Shown here piece after piece: positions 37,934-48,334 of a stretch of 64,000 nt of DNA (within the stretch, counting starts at the first letter, position 1; each line of letters begins with the position of its first letter). A program made the position numbers and the translations under genes. Origin of the DNA: Xenococcus sp. MO_188.B8 (GTDB lineage Bacteria; Cyanobacteriota; Cyanobacteriia; Cyanobacteriales; Xenococcaceae); assembly GCA_030065615.1 (NCBI GenBank), contig JASJDR010000007.1, positions 1 through 64,000 of the forward strand, read 5' to 3'. Under the pieces are notes generated by a model. That model saw only the letters and a list, made by a program, of their open reading frames with translations. It was not told the origin of the DNA and made no database searches.

Positions 37934-39697
37934 TCAACCTGGTTCTTTTAACCCAAGCATTTGGGCATTACTTTTCCCTGGGGCAATCATGGGGTAACAG
38001 TTTTCGTCCTTTTTCACCCGTGCATCTATTAACACAGGGCCGTTATAGGCGAGCATTTCTGCGATCGCTTTTTTCAATTCTGTGCGATCGCGTACTACCA
38101 TCCCCTTTACCCCATAGGCTTTGGCTAACAACTCAAAATCAGGCATTCCCACTTCCATATTGGAAGATGAATAGCGTTCCCCAAAAAAGCTTTGTTGCCA
38201 TTGTCTGACCATCCCTTGCCAACCATTATTGATAATGATGGTTTTGACATTAATGCCAAATTGAACCAAAGTCCCCAATTCTTGAGGGTTCATTTGGAAA
38301 CTAGCATCGCCACTAATGCAAATCACTTCTTCGTCAGGGATTGCGACTTTGACTCCCATCGCGGCTGGCAATCCATAACCCATAGTGCCTAAACCAGCAC
38401 TGGAAATCCAACGCCGAGGGCCATTTTTCAGGAATTGAGCTGCCCACATTTGATGTTGACCAACATCGGTGGTGTAATAGGCATGGGGTGCTTGATTGCC
38501 GACTTCCACGATCACCTCTTGAGGAGATAAGCTATCTTCGGGATGAGGTACGACTAGAGGATAATCAGCACGCCATTGATTAATTTTTTCTAACCAAAGT
38601 TTAGTTTTCGCCGCATCAGTAGGAACATTAATTTCCTTCGCTCGGGCAATCATTTTTTCCAATACCCAGCGCACATCCCCCACAATGGGAACCTCAGGAC
38701 TGCGGTTTTTTCCTACCTCAGCCGGATCAATATCAATATGAATTACTTTAGCAGTAGAGGCAAACTCATCTAGTTTACCAGTAACGCGATCGTCAAATCT
38801 TGCTCCCACGGCAATCAAAAGATCGCATTCACTAACGGCAAAATTAGCATAGGCAGTACCATGCATTCCTAGCATCCCAACGGATAAAGGATGATGTTCA
38901 TCAAAAGCTCCCAATCCCATCAGAGTCGTGGTAACGGGAAGATTGAATCTTTCGGCCAACTCTTGAATTTGGGCATGGGCATCGGCAGAAATTGCGCCAC
39001 CACCCACATAGAGCAAAGGTTTGGTAGATGTTTCGAGTAACTCTAGAGCCGCGTTAATTTGACGAGGATTACCTCTCAATGTTGGCTTGTATCCCGCTAT
39101 GTGTACGGTTCCTGGCTCGACTGGAACATAATCAAATTCTTCTAAACCAACATCTTTGGGCACATCGATCAAAACAGGGCCAGGACGACCTGTACTAGCA
39201 ATATGAAAAGCCTCGGCAACGATGTGTGCCATATCTTTTGCTTCCCGCACCACATAGGAATTTTTGACGATAGGAAGAGTAATGCCAAAAATATCTGTTT
39301 CCTGAAACGCATCAGTCCCAATTGCCGCACGAGCTACTTGACCGGTGATGACGACCATCGGAATGGAATCCATATGAGCCGTAGCGATACCTGTCACTAA
39401 ATTGGTTGCTCCAGGCCCTGATGTGGCAAAGCAGACACCTACTTTACCCGTTGCCCGAGCATAACCATCTGCGGCATGGGATGCACCCTGTTCATGTCTG
39501 ACGAGGATATGCTGGATGTCGCCTCTAGCTTCTGCAAGATAAAGTTCATCATAAATAGGGAGAATCGCGCCTCCTGGATAACCAAAGATATGTTTAACGC
39601 CGTGACGGCAAAGGCTATCTATCAGAGCAAATCCGCCTGTATGACGCTCTGGAGAAGAAATCGAACTGTTAGTTTGGGGAATGCTTGTTGAAACCAC
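37934..39697 (-). CDS. ilvB: acetolactate synthase, large subunit
   Basis: The 587-residue TPP enzyme has the N-terminal [32 protein letters not shown] with the catalytic Glu, the central FAD-binding domain ([12 protein letters not shown]), and the TPP motif [15 protein letters not shown] with [12 protein letters not shown]. It makes acetolactate or acetohydroxybutyrate for branched-chain amino acids. GTG 39697 is the first start in frame. The small subunit gene is not nearby. Confidence 0.95.
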   Translation of the reverse strand: MVSTSIPQTNSSISSPERHTGGFALIDSLCRHGVKHIFGYPGGAILPIYDELYLAEARGDIQHILVRHEQGASHAADGYARATGKVGVCFATSGPGATNLVTGIATAHMDSIPMVVITGQVARAAIGTDAFQETDIFGITLPIVKNSYVVREAKDMAHIVAEAFHIASTGRPGPVLIDVPKDVGLEEFDYVPVEPGTVHIAGYKPTLRGNPRQINAALELLETSTKPLLYVGGGAISADAHAQIQELAERFNLPVTTTLMGLGAFDEHHPLSVGMLGMHGTAYANFAVSECDLLIAVGARFDDRVTGKLDEFASTAKVIHIDIDPAEVGKNRSPEVPIVGDVRWVLEKMIARAKEINVPTDAAKTKLWLEKINQWRADYPLVVPHPEDSLSPQEVIVEVGNQAPHAYYTTDVGQHQMWAAQFLKNGPRRWISSAGLGTMGYGLPAAMGVKVAIPDEEVICISGDASFQMNPQELGTLVQFGINVKTIIINNGWQGMVRQWQQSFFGERYSSSNMEVGMPDFELLAKAYGVKGMVVRDRTELKKAIAEMLAYNGPVLIDARVKKDENCYPMIAPGKSNAQMLGLKEPG

Positions 39698-39776
39698 TAG
39701 GTTAACCGTAATACTTACCTAATATTTATCTTAAAATTTGTTGCCTATAATGCAACAAAAAACTTCCTTAGCTGCT

Positions 39777-39893
39777 ATGTCTAAATTTATAATCATAGAT
39801 GAATATGGGATTGCTGTCGATATTCATTCCAGGGCTGTTTACAATTCGATGTACTTAGCTAATAAGCTAGTCAATATCGAATTTGCTAGTTAA
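39777..39893 (+). CDS. possible 38-residue small protein
   Basis: An ATG frame encodes MSKFIIIDEYGIAVDIHSRA and continues for 18 more residues to TAA. It lies divergent from ilvB and ends next to the IS1 relic. The sequence looks protein-like but I recognise nothing; it may be a fragment or chance. Confidence 0.25.
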   Translation: MSKFIIIDEYGIAVDIHSRAVYNSMYLANKLVNIEFAS

Positions 39894-39953
39894 GGCTGAC
39901 GGGGAGATGGGGTGAGAAGGAGACGGAGAGGGTTTCAAAAAGGGAACGCGTAC

Positions 39954-40183
39954 CAAAAGAGATAACCACAGTCATGGCCTTTAAACTTTTGTTTCCCATT
40001 GTGAATATAGCAATCCTATGTGAGTCATGAAAACCGATGGTAGTGTGCTTGCGAAGCACGTTCTCTGCACGACCATCTTGCTCACGCGAGCGAGACGCTC
40101 GCACTTTTTCACAAATGATTTAGGATTGCTATATGACCATTTTTGACAGTTTGGTCAGAATGACAATTGGGACAACTAGGCAT
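39954..40183 (-). pseudogene. IS1-family InsA relic interrupted by a MITE
   Basis: From ATG 40183 the minus strand reads MPSCPNCHSDQTVKNG, the InsA zinc finger start. A MITE (40006-40133) follows, and beyond it the frame resumes IHNGKQKFKGHDCGYLF. Removing the MITE and one TA restores GGT CAT ATT CAC, so NG-HIHNG is in frame. One finger cysteine (KFKC) is now Gly. The match ends at about 39954, where unrelated GC-rich sequence begins. Confidence 0.88.
40006..40133. mobile_element. MITE family B, 128 bp, inside the IS1 relic
   Basis: Terminal inverted repeats TATAGCAATCCTA are at both ends. The flanking sequence shows one TA at each end where the uninterrupted gene needs only one, so the target duplication is TA, as for IS630/Tc1-type elements. 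The interior has the hairpin GCGAGCGAGACGCTCGC (about 40086-40102). A partial end with TAGGATTGCT is at about 24469-24478. Confidence 0.88.
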
Positions 40184-40302
40184 TGGCAGAAGTTTCTTAA
40201 TTTTGACTTTAAGTTTAAGTGGCTTGGTGGCGAAATTACTAAACGAAGTCAATAATGGTGTAGTCCAAATCGGGTAATAGATAATTTTCGCTTCAAGAGC
40301 AG

Positions 40303-41484
40303 ATGGTTCCCAATCCGCGACTCAATCGCAGATCCCTACTTTCCTACGGCGCTATAGCTGGCGCATCATTACTCATGCAACCCCAAAGCTGGGCTGCTAA
40401 TTTAGCACAACTTCCTCCTTACAAAGGGTCCAATGTGATTTTGATTCGTTTTGGGGGAGGAGTTCGACGGCGCGAAACTATTGATCCAGATCATACTTAC
40501 GCGCCGTTTCTCCGTCATGTCCTGACCAAACAGGGAACTCTTTTCACTCAAATGGAATTGGATCAGATCGAGGGAGTAACGACCAGTCACGGTGAAGGCA
40601 CTTTGTATCTATTGACAGGCAAGTATGGAGGATTTATCAACTCGGGAGATTTTAGAGATCGCTTTGAGTCTCAAGTGCCGACTTTGTTTGAATATCTCAG
40701 AAAAAATTTTGCTGTTAAAGACCATGAAGTATTGCTGATTAACGGCGAAGATCGCACCGCAGAAGAGTTCTTTTCCTTCAGTAATCATCATTTATTTGGC
40801 GTGAACTATCGCTGTCAGGTGCTAAGTCTCTATCGGTTTAAAGTTTATCGGCTGCGTCAACAAATTGAAGCGGGGTATTTTCAAGGTCAAGAGCTGCAAC
40901 AAAAAACCAAGGAACTTCAAAAACTCGAAAGTCTGGATTATCGCAATCAAGGGCGCTATGTTTATACTTCTCCGTTAAGTCAGTTTTGGGATGAATGGCA
41001 GCAATATTACAGTGATTCAGGGCTGGTGAATCCTCGGGGCGATCGCGTTTTAACCGAGCTTGCTGTCTGGGCTTTACAGCGGTTACGTCCCAAGTTTTTG
41101 ATGGTTAATTATAACGATTCTGATTACGTTCATTGGGGATTCCCAGCCCATTATACTAACGGAATCGCGATTATCGATCGCGGTATTCAAAGGATCTTTG
41201 AAACGGTGGCTGCCGATGCAGAATATCGAGACAACACTACTTTTTGCATCGTGCCAGATTGCGGACGAGATTCTAATCAATTCCTCTCGGTGCCGTTTCA
41301 ACATCACTTTAATTCCCCCTCAGCCCATGAGATTTTTGCTCTGTTTGTGGGTAAGGGAATCAAAAATAATCAAATTGTCGAGAAGAAAGTGTCCCAAATT
41401 GATGTTGCGCCCACTCTAGCGCAATTAATGGGATTTAAGGCAGATTATGCCGAAGGAAAGGTACTGGAAGAGGTATTTGTCTAA
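40303..41484 (+). CDS. Tat-exported sulfatase / alkaline-phosphatase superfamily protein
   Basis: The 393-residue protein has a twin-arginine-type signal (LNRRSLLSYGAIAGASLLM, cleavage after QSWA). The mature part shows phosphatase/sulfatase-superfamily features: a nucleophile-region TTSHGEGTLYLLTG, metal-site candidates YNDSDYVHWG and VPDCGRDSNQ, and FQHHFNSPSAHE. The superfamily hydrolyses phosphate or sulfate esters in the periplasm. The exact subfamily is unclear. A membrane protein gene follows on the same strand. Confidence 0.72.
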   Translation: MVPNPRLNRRSLLSYGAIAGASLLMQPQSWAANLAQLPPYKGSNVILIRFGGGVRRRETIDPDHTYAPFLRHVLTKQGTLFTQMELDQIEGVTTSHGEGTLYLLTGKYGGFINSGDFRDRFESQVPTLFEYLRKNFAVKDHEVLLINGEDRTAEEFFSFSNHHLFGVNYRCQVLSLYRFKVYRLRQQIEAGYFQGQELQQKTKELQKLESLDYRNQGRYVYTSPLSQFWDEWQQYYSDSGLVNPRGDRVLTELAVWALQRLRPKFLMVNYNDSDYVHWGFPAHYTNGIAIIDRGIQRIFETVAADAEYRDNTTFCIVPDCGRDSNQFLSVPFQHHFNSPSAHEIFALFVGKGIKNNQIVEKKVSQIDVAPTLAQLMGFKADYAEGKVLEEVFV

Positions 41485-41662
41485 ATGGAGAGCGAAGAAG
41501 ATTGAGAGCAGAGGGAGCAACGGAAGATTTTAACTTTTGATATGCGGAGCGGTATCCTTTAGGACTTTTGACTTCCGCGCAGCAGCACTAGACCAAATGC
41601 TTGGTGTGAGTTAAAACTATTGCCATCAAGAATTTGGTGAAATTAGTAGAAGAAAATTGGTC

Positions 41663-42814
41663 ATGGGAAAACGTCTGGTGCGATTTTTTTGGTTGCTACT
41701 GATCTGTACGATCTGGTGTCAGACTCTTTTGACTTCGATTTTGGCCTTAGGTTGGGTCTATCGCTGGGTGCGACATCGAGTTAGTCAGCGGTTGTTCCAA
41801 CTCTCACCAATGGCTGAAAAAACAACCTGGCAACAGTTTGCCAGCAGCCATGAATCACTTACATCAGTCCGTGATATTCCCCACCTATTCCGAAGACAAT
41901 CAGGAATTGCTAGTCCAAACCGTTCAGGGTTTAAATGTATTCATGATTGGCTCCATGCTTGTTGGCTCAATTTTCGAGTAGGGTTAGGAGGAATTTTGAC
42001 AACTTGGGTCTTGACTCTATTTCCCTGTATCATATTGGCGATCGCTTTGTATACAGGATGGCATATTTCCTTTACCAAAATGTATGAAGAATCTGCTACG
42101 GGAGCTTCATTAGGTTTTTCGGGACTGCTAATTCTCACGGGTATCATGTTATATCTACCGCTCGCCCAGGCTCGTCACGCGTTTACAGGGGACTGGCACA
42201 GTTTTTTCGATTGGCGATTTATCAGTGCTTTGCTATGGCGCAAACCTCTGCAACTGTTTCTACTAGCAATTGGTTATTTCATTGTTAATGTTGTGCTTAC
42301 CTTTTTTAAAGCATTACCGACATTTTTGCCAACCATGAATCCAGCCTTAGAAAATCTTTCAGCGATCGAAGCCCTGGAGTTTTTGGATCAATACTATTTT
42401 TATACTGGAGCCATAGCCTTTTTATTATTTTTAGCTCTCAGAACTATTGGGGGACACATTTACAGCAGTGCACTTCTAGAAATATGGTGTCAGTCAGCTC
42501 TTAAAACCGAAGCATTTAATAGAGAGGAAATCCACCTGTTTGAGTTACTAGCAATCGCCTATGGTTCTGGCTATCAAAAACCAGGATTAGTAAAAAAGAT
42601 CTTGAAAATTCCTGTAAATGTAAGCTATCGAGGGACGATACTGACCTTGACAGTTCTCGTTTGGAGCGTATTTAATTTTCTGCCTTTTGTTTCAGAGTTT
42701 TTCAATTATTATCCTGTGAGGGGATTTATTAATCAGCCGCTTGTCCAACTTCCTTGTTTTCGATATGTTCCAGCCCATCTTGAAGCCAAAGCTGCTGCGG
42801 AACAAAAATCTTAA
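41663..42814 (+). CDS. multi-pass membrane protein of unknown function
   Basis: I prefer ATG 41663 over TTG 41657. The 383-residue protein has an N-terminal helix (RLVRFFWLLLICTIWCQTLL), a basic cytoplasmic stretch, and about five further helices (WVLTLFPCIILAIALYTGW, GLLILTGIMLYLPLAQ, PLQLFLLAIGYFIVNVVLTF, TGAIAFLLFLALRTIGG, ILTLTVLVWSVFNFLPFV). I do not recognise the family. It lies 178 bp after the exported phosphatase-like gene. Confidence 0.65.
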   Translation: MGKRLVRFFWLLLICTIWCQTLLTSILALGWVYRWVRHRVSQRLFQLSPMAEKTTWQQFASSHESLTSVRDIPHLFRRQSGIASPNRSGFKCIHDWLHACWLNFRVGLGGILTTWVLTLFPCIILAIALYTGWHISFTKMYEESATGASLGFSGLLILTGIMLYLPLAQARHAFTGDWHSFFDWRFISALLWRKPLQLFLLAIGYFIVNVVLTFFKALPTFLPTMNPALENLSAIEALEFLDQYYFYTGAIAFLLFLALRTIGGHIYSSALLEIWCQSALKTEAFNREEIHLFELLAIAYGSGYQKPGLVKKILKIPVNVSYRGTILTLTVLVWSVFNFLPFVSEFFNYYPVRGFINQPLVQLPCFRYVPAHLEAKAAAEQKS

Positions 42815-42893
42815 TTAATTCCTCTCAAGACCAATAAGCGATCGCACTTTACCTCTCTAGACACCAGTAGTTTTCTTAAGACCCAAGAGAGAT

Positions 42894-43877
42894 TTAATGC
42901 AGATGATGTTTATTGTTTTTTAATTTTATGTAGTTATTTTTGATAGTAATGGTATGAGGATGATTTTTTCCTAATGTTTGTTCAGCAATTTCTAAAGCTT
43001 GTTTGTATAAAGGCTCGGCTTTTTCATATTTACCCTGTAAATTATAGAGTCCTGCTAGGTTATTGAGACTGGTAGCTACCACAGAATTTTTTGTGCCTAG
43101 TAGTTTTTTTCTGAGTTTTAATGCTTGTAAAAAAAGAGGTTCAGCTTTTTCATATTTACCCTGTGAATAGTAGATTGATGCTAGATTATTAAGACTAAGA
43201 GCTACATCGGGATGTTCTTCATCTAGTATTTTTTTTCTGAGTTTTAACGCTTGCTCATAAAGAGGTTCGGCTTCCGTATATCTTTTCTGTGAATAGTAGA
43301 GTCCTGCGAGGTTATTGAGACTAATAGCTATATCAGGATCTTCTTCCTCTAGTAGTTTTTTTCTAAGTTCTAACGCTTGTAAAAAAAGAGGTTCAGCTTC
43401 TGTATATCTTCCTTGTGAATAGTAGATTAATGCCAGATTATTAAGGTTGGAAATGACATCAGGATGTTCTGCTCCTAGTATTTTTGTTGTTAGTTCTAAC
43501 GCTTGTTCATAAAGAGGTTCAGCTTCCGTATATCTTCCTTGTGAATAGTAGATTAATGCCAGATTATTAAGGTTGGAAATGACATCAGGATGTTCTGCTC
43601 CTAGTATTTTTGTTGTTAGTTCTAATGCTTCCAAGTAAAGAGGTTCAGCTTCCGTATATCTTCCTTGTGATTTGTAGAGATCTGCTAGATTGTTTAAACC
43701 AGTAGTTATTTTAATCAACTCTGGTTCTAGGTTTTCTTTTGTGATCGATAGATGTTGTTGGTACCAAGGTAATGCTTGTGTATGAGCTTCTTGATTCTTA
43801 TTGATGTTATTGCCATGTCTATTATTATTGGTATTTATAGTTTTAATTATTTTAATTAAAGCACTTAAGAATCTCAT
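42894..43877 (-). CDS. tetratricopeptide (kinesin-light-chain-like) repeat protein
   Basis: The 327 residues consist mainly of 42-residue TPR units of the type NNLALIYYSQGRYTEAEPLY followed by a linker ending LGAEHPDV; about six full units run from about residue 60 to 315. Units 2 and 3 are almost identical, also at DNA level (about 43440-43615), a sign of recent duplication. The N terminus (MRFLSALIKIIKTINTNNNR) is unusual and lacks the NB-ARC or other effector domain often joined to such repeats, so it may be the remaining part of a larger gene. A protein-interaction role is likely. Confidence 0.8.
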   Translation of the reverse strand: MRFLSALIKIIKTINTNNNRHGNNINKNQEAHTQALPWYQQHLSITKENLEPELIKITTGLNNLADLYKSQGRYTEAEPLYLEALELTTKILGAEHPDVISNLNNLALIYYSQGRYTEAEPLYEQALELTTKILGAEHPDVISNLNNLALIYYSQGRYTEAEPLFLQALELRKKLLEEEDPDIAISLNNLAGLYYSQKRYTEAEPLYEQALKLRKKILDEEHPDVALSLNNLASIYYSQGKYEKAEPLFLQALKLRKKLLGTKNSVVATSLNNLAGLYNLQGKYEKAEPLYKQALEIAEQTLGKNHPHTITIKNNYIKLKNNKHHLH

Positions 43878-44385
43878 TTACTTTTATTTGTTTGAGACAA
43901 TCAACACCCAGAAAAACAGTATGTTTTAAGTATATATTTAATAAATCAGCCAAAGTATTAAGGAGGCTTTTCGTTACGTTGAAAAACCTAAATTGAATCT
44001 TTTGATTTTCAGTATTATACCATAACTATTTTAGTAGTGCTAAACAAGTAAGAGACTGGCACGAAAAAAAAATACTAATCCCATCGATTTATTTATTCCT
44101 AAGCACTGGTTCTATTCCAGAGGAAAAATTTATGAAGCGCTCTGATGGAAAAGTATTCAGGGATTTGAATTGAAAACAGCTGTGATCCTTAAGATGCGAT
44201 CTTGACACAAGCGCAACTCGTCTCCTGATCACACCTAGAAAGGATACAAAGAAAGAATCAAGAGATAAATTAAGGTGGCTCTTCCAGAAATATTTGTATC
44301 AAGTATTGATTAGATTTATAAGTTTCTGGGAAAGTGCATCGCGATGCGCCCTTACACCAATGATATTTTCTTGCCCAGAAATCCT
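43878..44385. other. intergenic region, nothing recognised
   Basis: About 500 bp between the TPR gene start and the der stop. No convincing frame, RNA fold or repeat was found. The TPR promoter should lie in its left part. Confidence 0.5.
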
Positions 44386-45747
44386 CTAAACTTTAGTAGC
44401 TTTATTTGTTGAACCTCTTTCAATCTCGCGAACTTTTTTGCCACGCCAAACTAAACGAACAGGAGTCCCTTTGAAGCCTAACTGTTCCCTAAATTGACGA
44501 TCTATATAACGACGATAATTATCGGTAAATCGTTTCGGATCATTGACAAATAAAGTAATAGTTGGGGGTTCACTTCTAACTTGAGTACCGTAATAAATTT
44601 TGCCTTGTTTTCCTTGTCTATTAGTTGGGGGAGAATGCCAACTTACCGCTTCTTCTAATACTTCATTAATCACAGCAGTACTGACACGACGACGATATTC
44701 AGCAATTGCTGTATCTACCAAATCAAGAATTTTATCTACTCTTTTGCCGGTTAAAGCACTAGTAAATAAGATTTCTGCCCATTCCATAAAGTACAACCGA
44801 GACATGATTTTTTGTTTGTACTCATAAATAGTGTGGGAATCTTTTTCTACCGCATCCCATTTATTGAGAATAATAATTGTTGCTTTCCCTTCATCAATAA
44901 TTCGTCCTGCAAGTTTCAAATCTTGTTCGGTAACACCATCAAGAACATCCAAGACAAACAACACCACATCAGCACGACGAATTGCTTTAAAAGCCCGATT
45001 AATACTAAAAAACTCTGCCCCATATTGAACATTTTTCTTCCGTCTAATTCCCGCAGTATCAATCAGACGATAGGTTATGTCATTTCTTTCTACTACAGTA
45101 TCGATCGCGTCTCTAGTCGTCCCAGAAACCGGACTAACGATCGCTCTTTTTTCTCCTGTTAAGGCATTAAGCAAACTGGATTTGCCCACATTAGGACGAC
45201 CAACAATAGCGACATTAATTTCTGCAATTTCTGGTAATTCATCAACGGCGGGTAAATGGGTAATCAGTTCGTCTAAAAGTTCTCCTGTGCCATTGCCATG
45301 AATTCCCGATACGGGATAGGGTTCTCCTAGACCCAATTCCCAAAATTCAGCTGCTTGGACTGAACCCTGTTCCACAGATTCACATTTATTTACCGCCAGG
45401 AGTACCGGTACAGATTGAGACCGCAACCAATTAGCAATTTCGCGATCGCCCTCGGTTAAGCCCATTTGTCCATCGACTACAAAAATAGCAGCGGAAGCTT
45501 CTGTTAAAGCTGCCATTGCTTGTTGGCGAATCAAGGGTAAAAATTCCGTATCATCATCAAATACTAACCCCCCAGTATCTACTACTTGAAACTCTCGATC
45601 TTGCCAAAAAGAAGGTCGATAAGTGCGATCGCGGGTTATTCCTGGTTTATCATAAACAATGGCTTGTTGATCTCCAGCCAGACGGTTAACAAGGGTAGAT
45701 TTTCCAACATTAGGTCTACCAATAATAGCAACTATGGGTAAGGGCAT
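44386..45747 (-). CDS. der: ribosome-assembly GTPase Der (EngA)
   Basis: The 453-residue protein has two consecutive G domains, each with GRPNVGKS (near residues 9 and 183), DTGG or DTAG switch II, and NKCE or NKWD for guanine specificity, then a C-terminal KH-like domain ending [13 protein letters not shown]. This is the unique architecture of Der, which acts in 50S subunit maturation. It is complete. No operon partner is visible. Confidence 0.96.
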   Translation of the reverse strand: MPLPIVAIIGRPNVGKSTLVNRLAGDQQAIVYDKPGITRDRTYRPSFWQDREFQVVDTGGLVFDDDTEFLPLIRQQAMAALTEASAAIFVVDGQMGLTEGDREIANWLRSQSVPVLLAVNKCESVEQGSVQAAEFWELGLGEPYPVSGIHGNGTGELLDELITHLPAVDELPEIAEINVAIVGRPNVGKSSLLNALTGEKRAIVSPVSGTTRDAIDTVVERNDITYRLIDTAGIRRKKNVQYGAEFFSINRAFKAIRRADVVLFVLDVLDGVTEQDLKLAGRIIDEGKATIIILNKWDAVEKDSHTIYEYKQKIMSRLYFMEWAEILFTSALTGKRVDKILDLVDTAIAEYRRRVSTAVINEVLEEAVSWHSPPTNRQGKQGKIYYGTQVRSEPPTITLFVNDPKRFTDNYRRYIDRQFREQLGFKGTPVRLVWRGKKVREIERGSTNKATKV

Positions 45748-45998
45748 AATTCAGTTATCAGTCATCAGTTATCAAATATCAGCAACCAGTAACTGCAACC
45801 AGTAACTAGTAACTATAAAAGTTAATAATACTTTTTTTATCTAACAATTACTTACTAGTGTATCTTCTGTTGACTGCAAAAGTAAAAATCGATCTGTGCT
45901 CCGACTCGCTGAAAATGCTCATAAAATATCTACCTTCACTATAGTTGCAGAATATTTGTAGAGACTATCATGCTTGATCTATAGCTTACTTTTAAACC

Positions 45999-46145
45999 TT
46001 AAATTAAAGGCAATTTACGGAAAAACTTGACTATATTTGGAGCATTAATTTCTGCGATCGCCTTTAACTTTTCATTGCGCTCTGCACACAGTTCTAACCG
46101 TGGGAAAAACCGAGGATGCTCGACATTGAGAGTCAAAGAAAATGA
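45999..46145 (-). pseudogene. C-terminal relic of acsF (chlorophyll oxidative cyclase)
   Basis: The minus strand reads LTLNVEHPRFFPRLELC followed by ERNEKLKAIAEINAPNIVKF and FRKLPLI, matching the C-terminal part of Mg-protoporphyrin IX monomethyl ester oxidative cyclase (AcsF/ChlA), where a stretch such as VLDVEHPEFF precedes a similar helix. The N-terminal di-iron domain is absent and upstream sequence is GC-rich repeat. The organism must carry an intact copy elsewhere. Confidence 0.7.
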
Positions 46146-46717
46146 TCTGACTTTTACCAAGTGTGAGCGAGAAAGACCCTCTCTCATTTATGGCTACGGT
46201 GTATACACAAGTCGCTCTTAAGCCCCCCGACCCCTTTCCTCGCGCGTTCCCTCTCTTGGTCAGCACCGGGAAGGGGGGAGTATTTTGTTAGGCTCTATTG
46301 GTTCAACACCAGGAATTGAATTGTTATCCCCCATTCCCGCCCTTGCCCAGAACACGGAGCTGGGCTTGTCCCCAGAACACGGAGCTGGGTAAACAGATCG
46401 GTGCTCTGGATAAACGCCTTTCGGCGACGCGGAGTCTGACCGCTTGCGTCTTTCGCCGCCCTAAAGGATACCGCTCGCACGCCCCGAAGGTAGCGCTAAA
46501 GCATACCGCTCCGCATATCCTTTAGGATAACGCGGGGTCGAGACCCTTCGGGTAGAGCTGCCCCTTCGGGTAGAGCTTCGCAAGCGCAAGCGTCAAATTT
46601 GGGGGAGAAAGTAACTTAAAGTCCCCCAAGGTTGGGGGATTTAGGGGGCTAGATTAGCTCTAAAATCAAAACGATAAATAAAAAATAACTAATGAAATCA
46701 CTGGGTAACTATCTGAT
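46146..46717. repeat. GC-rich composite repeat region 1
   Basis: This non-coding stretch combines modules seen elsewhere in the window: CGCGCGTTCCCTCTCTTGGT (46241-46260), two tandem copies of CCAGAACACGGAGCTGGG (46346-46390), CTAAAGGATACCGCT and CCGCATATCCTTTAGGATAA (about 46460-46532), twin CCCTTCGGGTAGAGCT (46540-46576), and a CCCCCAA-GG-TTGGGGG hairpin (46623-46640). Much of it is shared with 58310-58660 in part in inverse orientation. No coding frame is credible. Confidence 0.8.
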
Positions 46718-48334
46718 TTAAAGCTGAAGTTCAAAAGCGATACCTTCTTCAACCCAATTAGGGAAATTAGCGAGAATGTATTCTCTTTCTTCGCTACCAA
46801 CATAAATATAGTTACCAGGTACATCTATATTTTGAAAGCGATAGAAATCACTTCCTAGATTAGTAGCGCCATCATAAGCATAAAAGGCAAAACCTTCGTC
46901 AATAAAATGAGGAAAGTTAGCACGAATAGTTTTGCTTTCTTCCTCTGCCGCATAAAGATAAGCACCGGGTACCTTACTATTTTGAAACCGATTAATGGGC
47001 ATTAAATCATCTTCTGGTTCAACTGATACTTTAAATGCTTCTCCTTCTTCGAGCAAGTGAGGAAAATTATCGCGAATATCTTGGCTTTCTTCGGGCCCTG
47101 CCAATAGATATCTACCAGGGGATGAGCTGTTTTGAAAACGATTAATAGAGATATAAGATTGACTTAATTTAGCTATCCACGCATCACCATCGCCAGTATT
47201 TTGACCATCGAAACTTCCCCTTGTAAAACCTGTAATATAAGAATTCCCATTATTATCTGTCGCTATTGACCCAGAAAAATCGGATTCAGAAGTACCGAGT
47301 TGTTCAGTCCAGAGTAAATTACCATGGGTATCATATTTAGCTACCCACGCATCACCATCGCCAGTATTTTGACCATCGAAACTTCCCCTTGTAAAACCTG
47401 TAATATAAGAATTCCCATTATTATCTGTCGCTACTCCTGAAGAAAAATCGGATTCAGAAGTACCGAGTTGTTCAGTCCAGAGTAAATTACCATGGGTATC
47501 ATATTTAGCTACCCAGGCATCCTGATTGCCAGCATTTTGACCATCGAAACTTCCCCATGTCTCACCTGTAATATAAACATTACCGTTATTATCTGTCGCT
47601 ATTCCCCAAGAATAATCTAATTCAGAAATACCGAGTTGTTCAGTCCAGAGTAAATTACCATGGGTATCATATTTAGCTACCCACGCATCATGACCACCAG
47701 CATTTTGACCATCGAAACTTCCCCATGTATAACCTGTAAGATAGAGATTCCCGTTATGATCTGTCGCTACTCCATAAGAACCAACGAATTCAGAAGTACC
47801 AAGTTGCTTAGTCCAGAGTAAATTACCATGGGTATCATATTTAGCTACCCACGCGCCGCCATAATTTTGACCATCGAAACTTCCACTTCCCCATGTCTCA
47901 CCTGTAATATAAACATTACCGTTATTATCTGTCGCTACTCCTGAAGAAAAATCGGATTCAGAAGTACCAAGTTGTTCAGTCCAGAGTAAATTACCATGGA
48001 GATCATATTTAGCTACCCACGCATCCTCATCGCCAGCATTTTGACCATCGAAACTTCCAGATGTATAACCTGTAATGTAAAGATTCCCCTCATGATCTGT
48101 CGCTACTCCTGAAGAAAAATCGGATTCAGAAGTACCAAGTTGTTCAGTCCAGAGTAAATTACCATGGGTATCATATTTAGCTACCCACGCATCATGACCA
48201 CCAGCATTTTGACCACCTAAACTTCCCAATGTATAACCTGTAATGTAAAGATTCCCCTCATGATCTGTCGCTATTCCCCAAGAATTATCTTCTTCAGAAG
48301 TCCCAATTTGTCTAAGCCACACTGTATAATTCAT
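46718..48334 (-). CDS. SBBP beta-propeller protein with three DUF5648-type repeats
   Basis: I prefer ATG 48334 over TTG 48361. The first about 390 residues are seven copies of the SBBP repeat (WVAKYDTHGNLLWTEQLGTS, then ATDNNGNVYITGETWGSFDG), which form a propeller. The last about 150 residues hold three repeats of the form INRFQNSKVPGAYLYAAEEE followed by IRANFPHFIDEGFAF, the DUF5648 pattern. There is no signal peptide, although such proteins are usually extracellular. Several repeats are nearly identical at DNA level. Function unknown; adhesion or matrix role is a guess. Confidence 0.85.
   Translation of the reverse strand: MNYTVWLRQIGTSEEDNSWGIATDHEGNLYITGYTLGSLGGQNAGGHDAWVAKYDTHGNLLWTEQLGTSESDFSSGVATDHEGNLYITGYTSGSFDGQNAGDEDAWVAKYDLHGNLLWTEQLGTSESDFSSGVATDNNGNVYITGETWGSGSFDGQNYGGAWVAKYDTHGNLLWTKQLGTSEFVGSYGVATDHNGNLYLTGYTWGSFDGQNAGGHDAWVAKYDTHGNLLWTEQLGISELDYSWGIATDNNGNVYITGETWGSFDGQNAGNQDAWVAKYDTHGNLLWTEQLGTSESDFSSGVATDNNGNSYITGFTRGSFDGQNTGDGDAWVAKYDTHGNLLWTEQLGTSESDFSGSIATDNNGNSYITGFTRGSFDGQNTGDGDAWIAKLSQSYISINRFQNSSSPGRYLLAGPEESQDIRDNFPHLLEEGEAFKVSVEPEDDLMPINRFQNSKVPGAYLYAAEEESKTIRANFPHFIDEGFAFYAYDGATNLGSDFYRFQNIDVPGNYIYVGSEEREYILANFPNWVEEGIAFELQL

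Noticed and set aside
37745-38208. Plus-strand frames rich in Leu, Pro and Tyr
   Set aside because: They translate the short tandem repeats and then run antisense into ilvB.
46298-46525. Frames in both strands through the GC-rich repeats
   Set aside because: They consist of repeat modules that recur elsewhere without a conserved frame.
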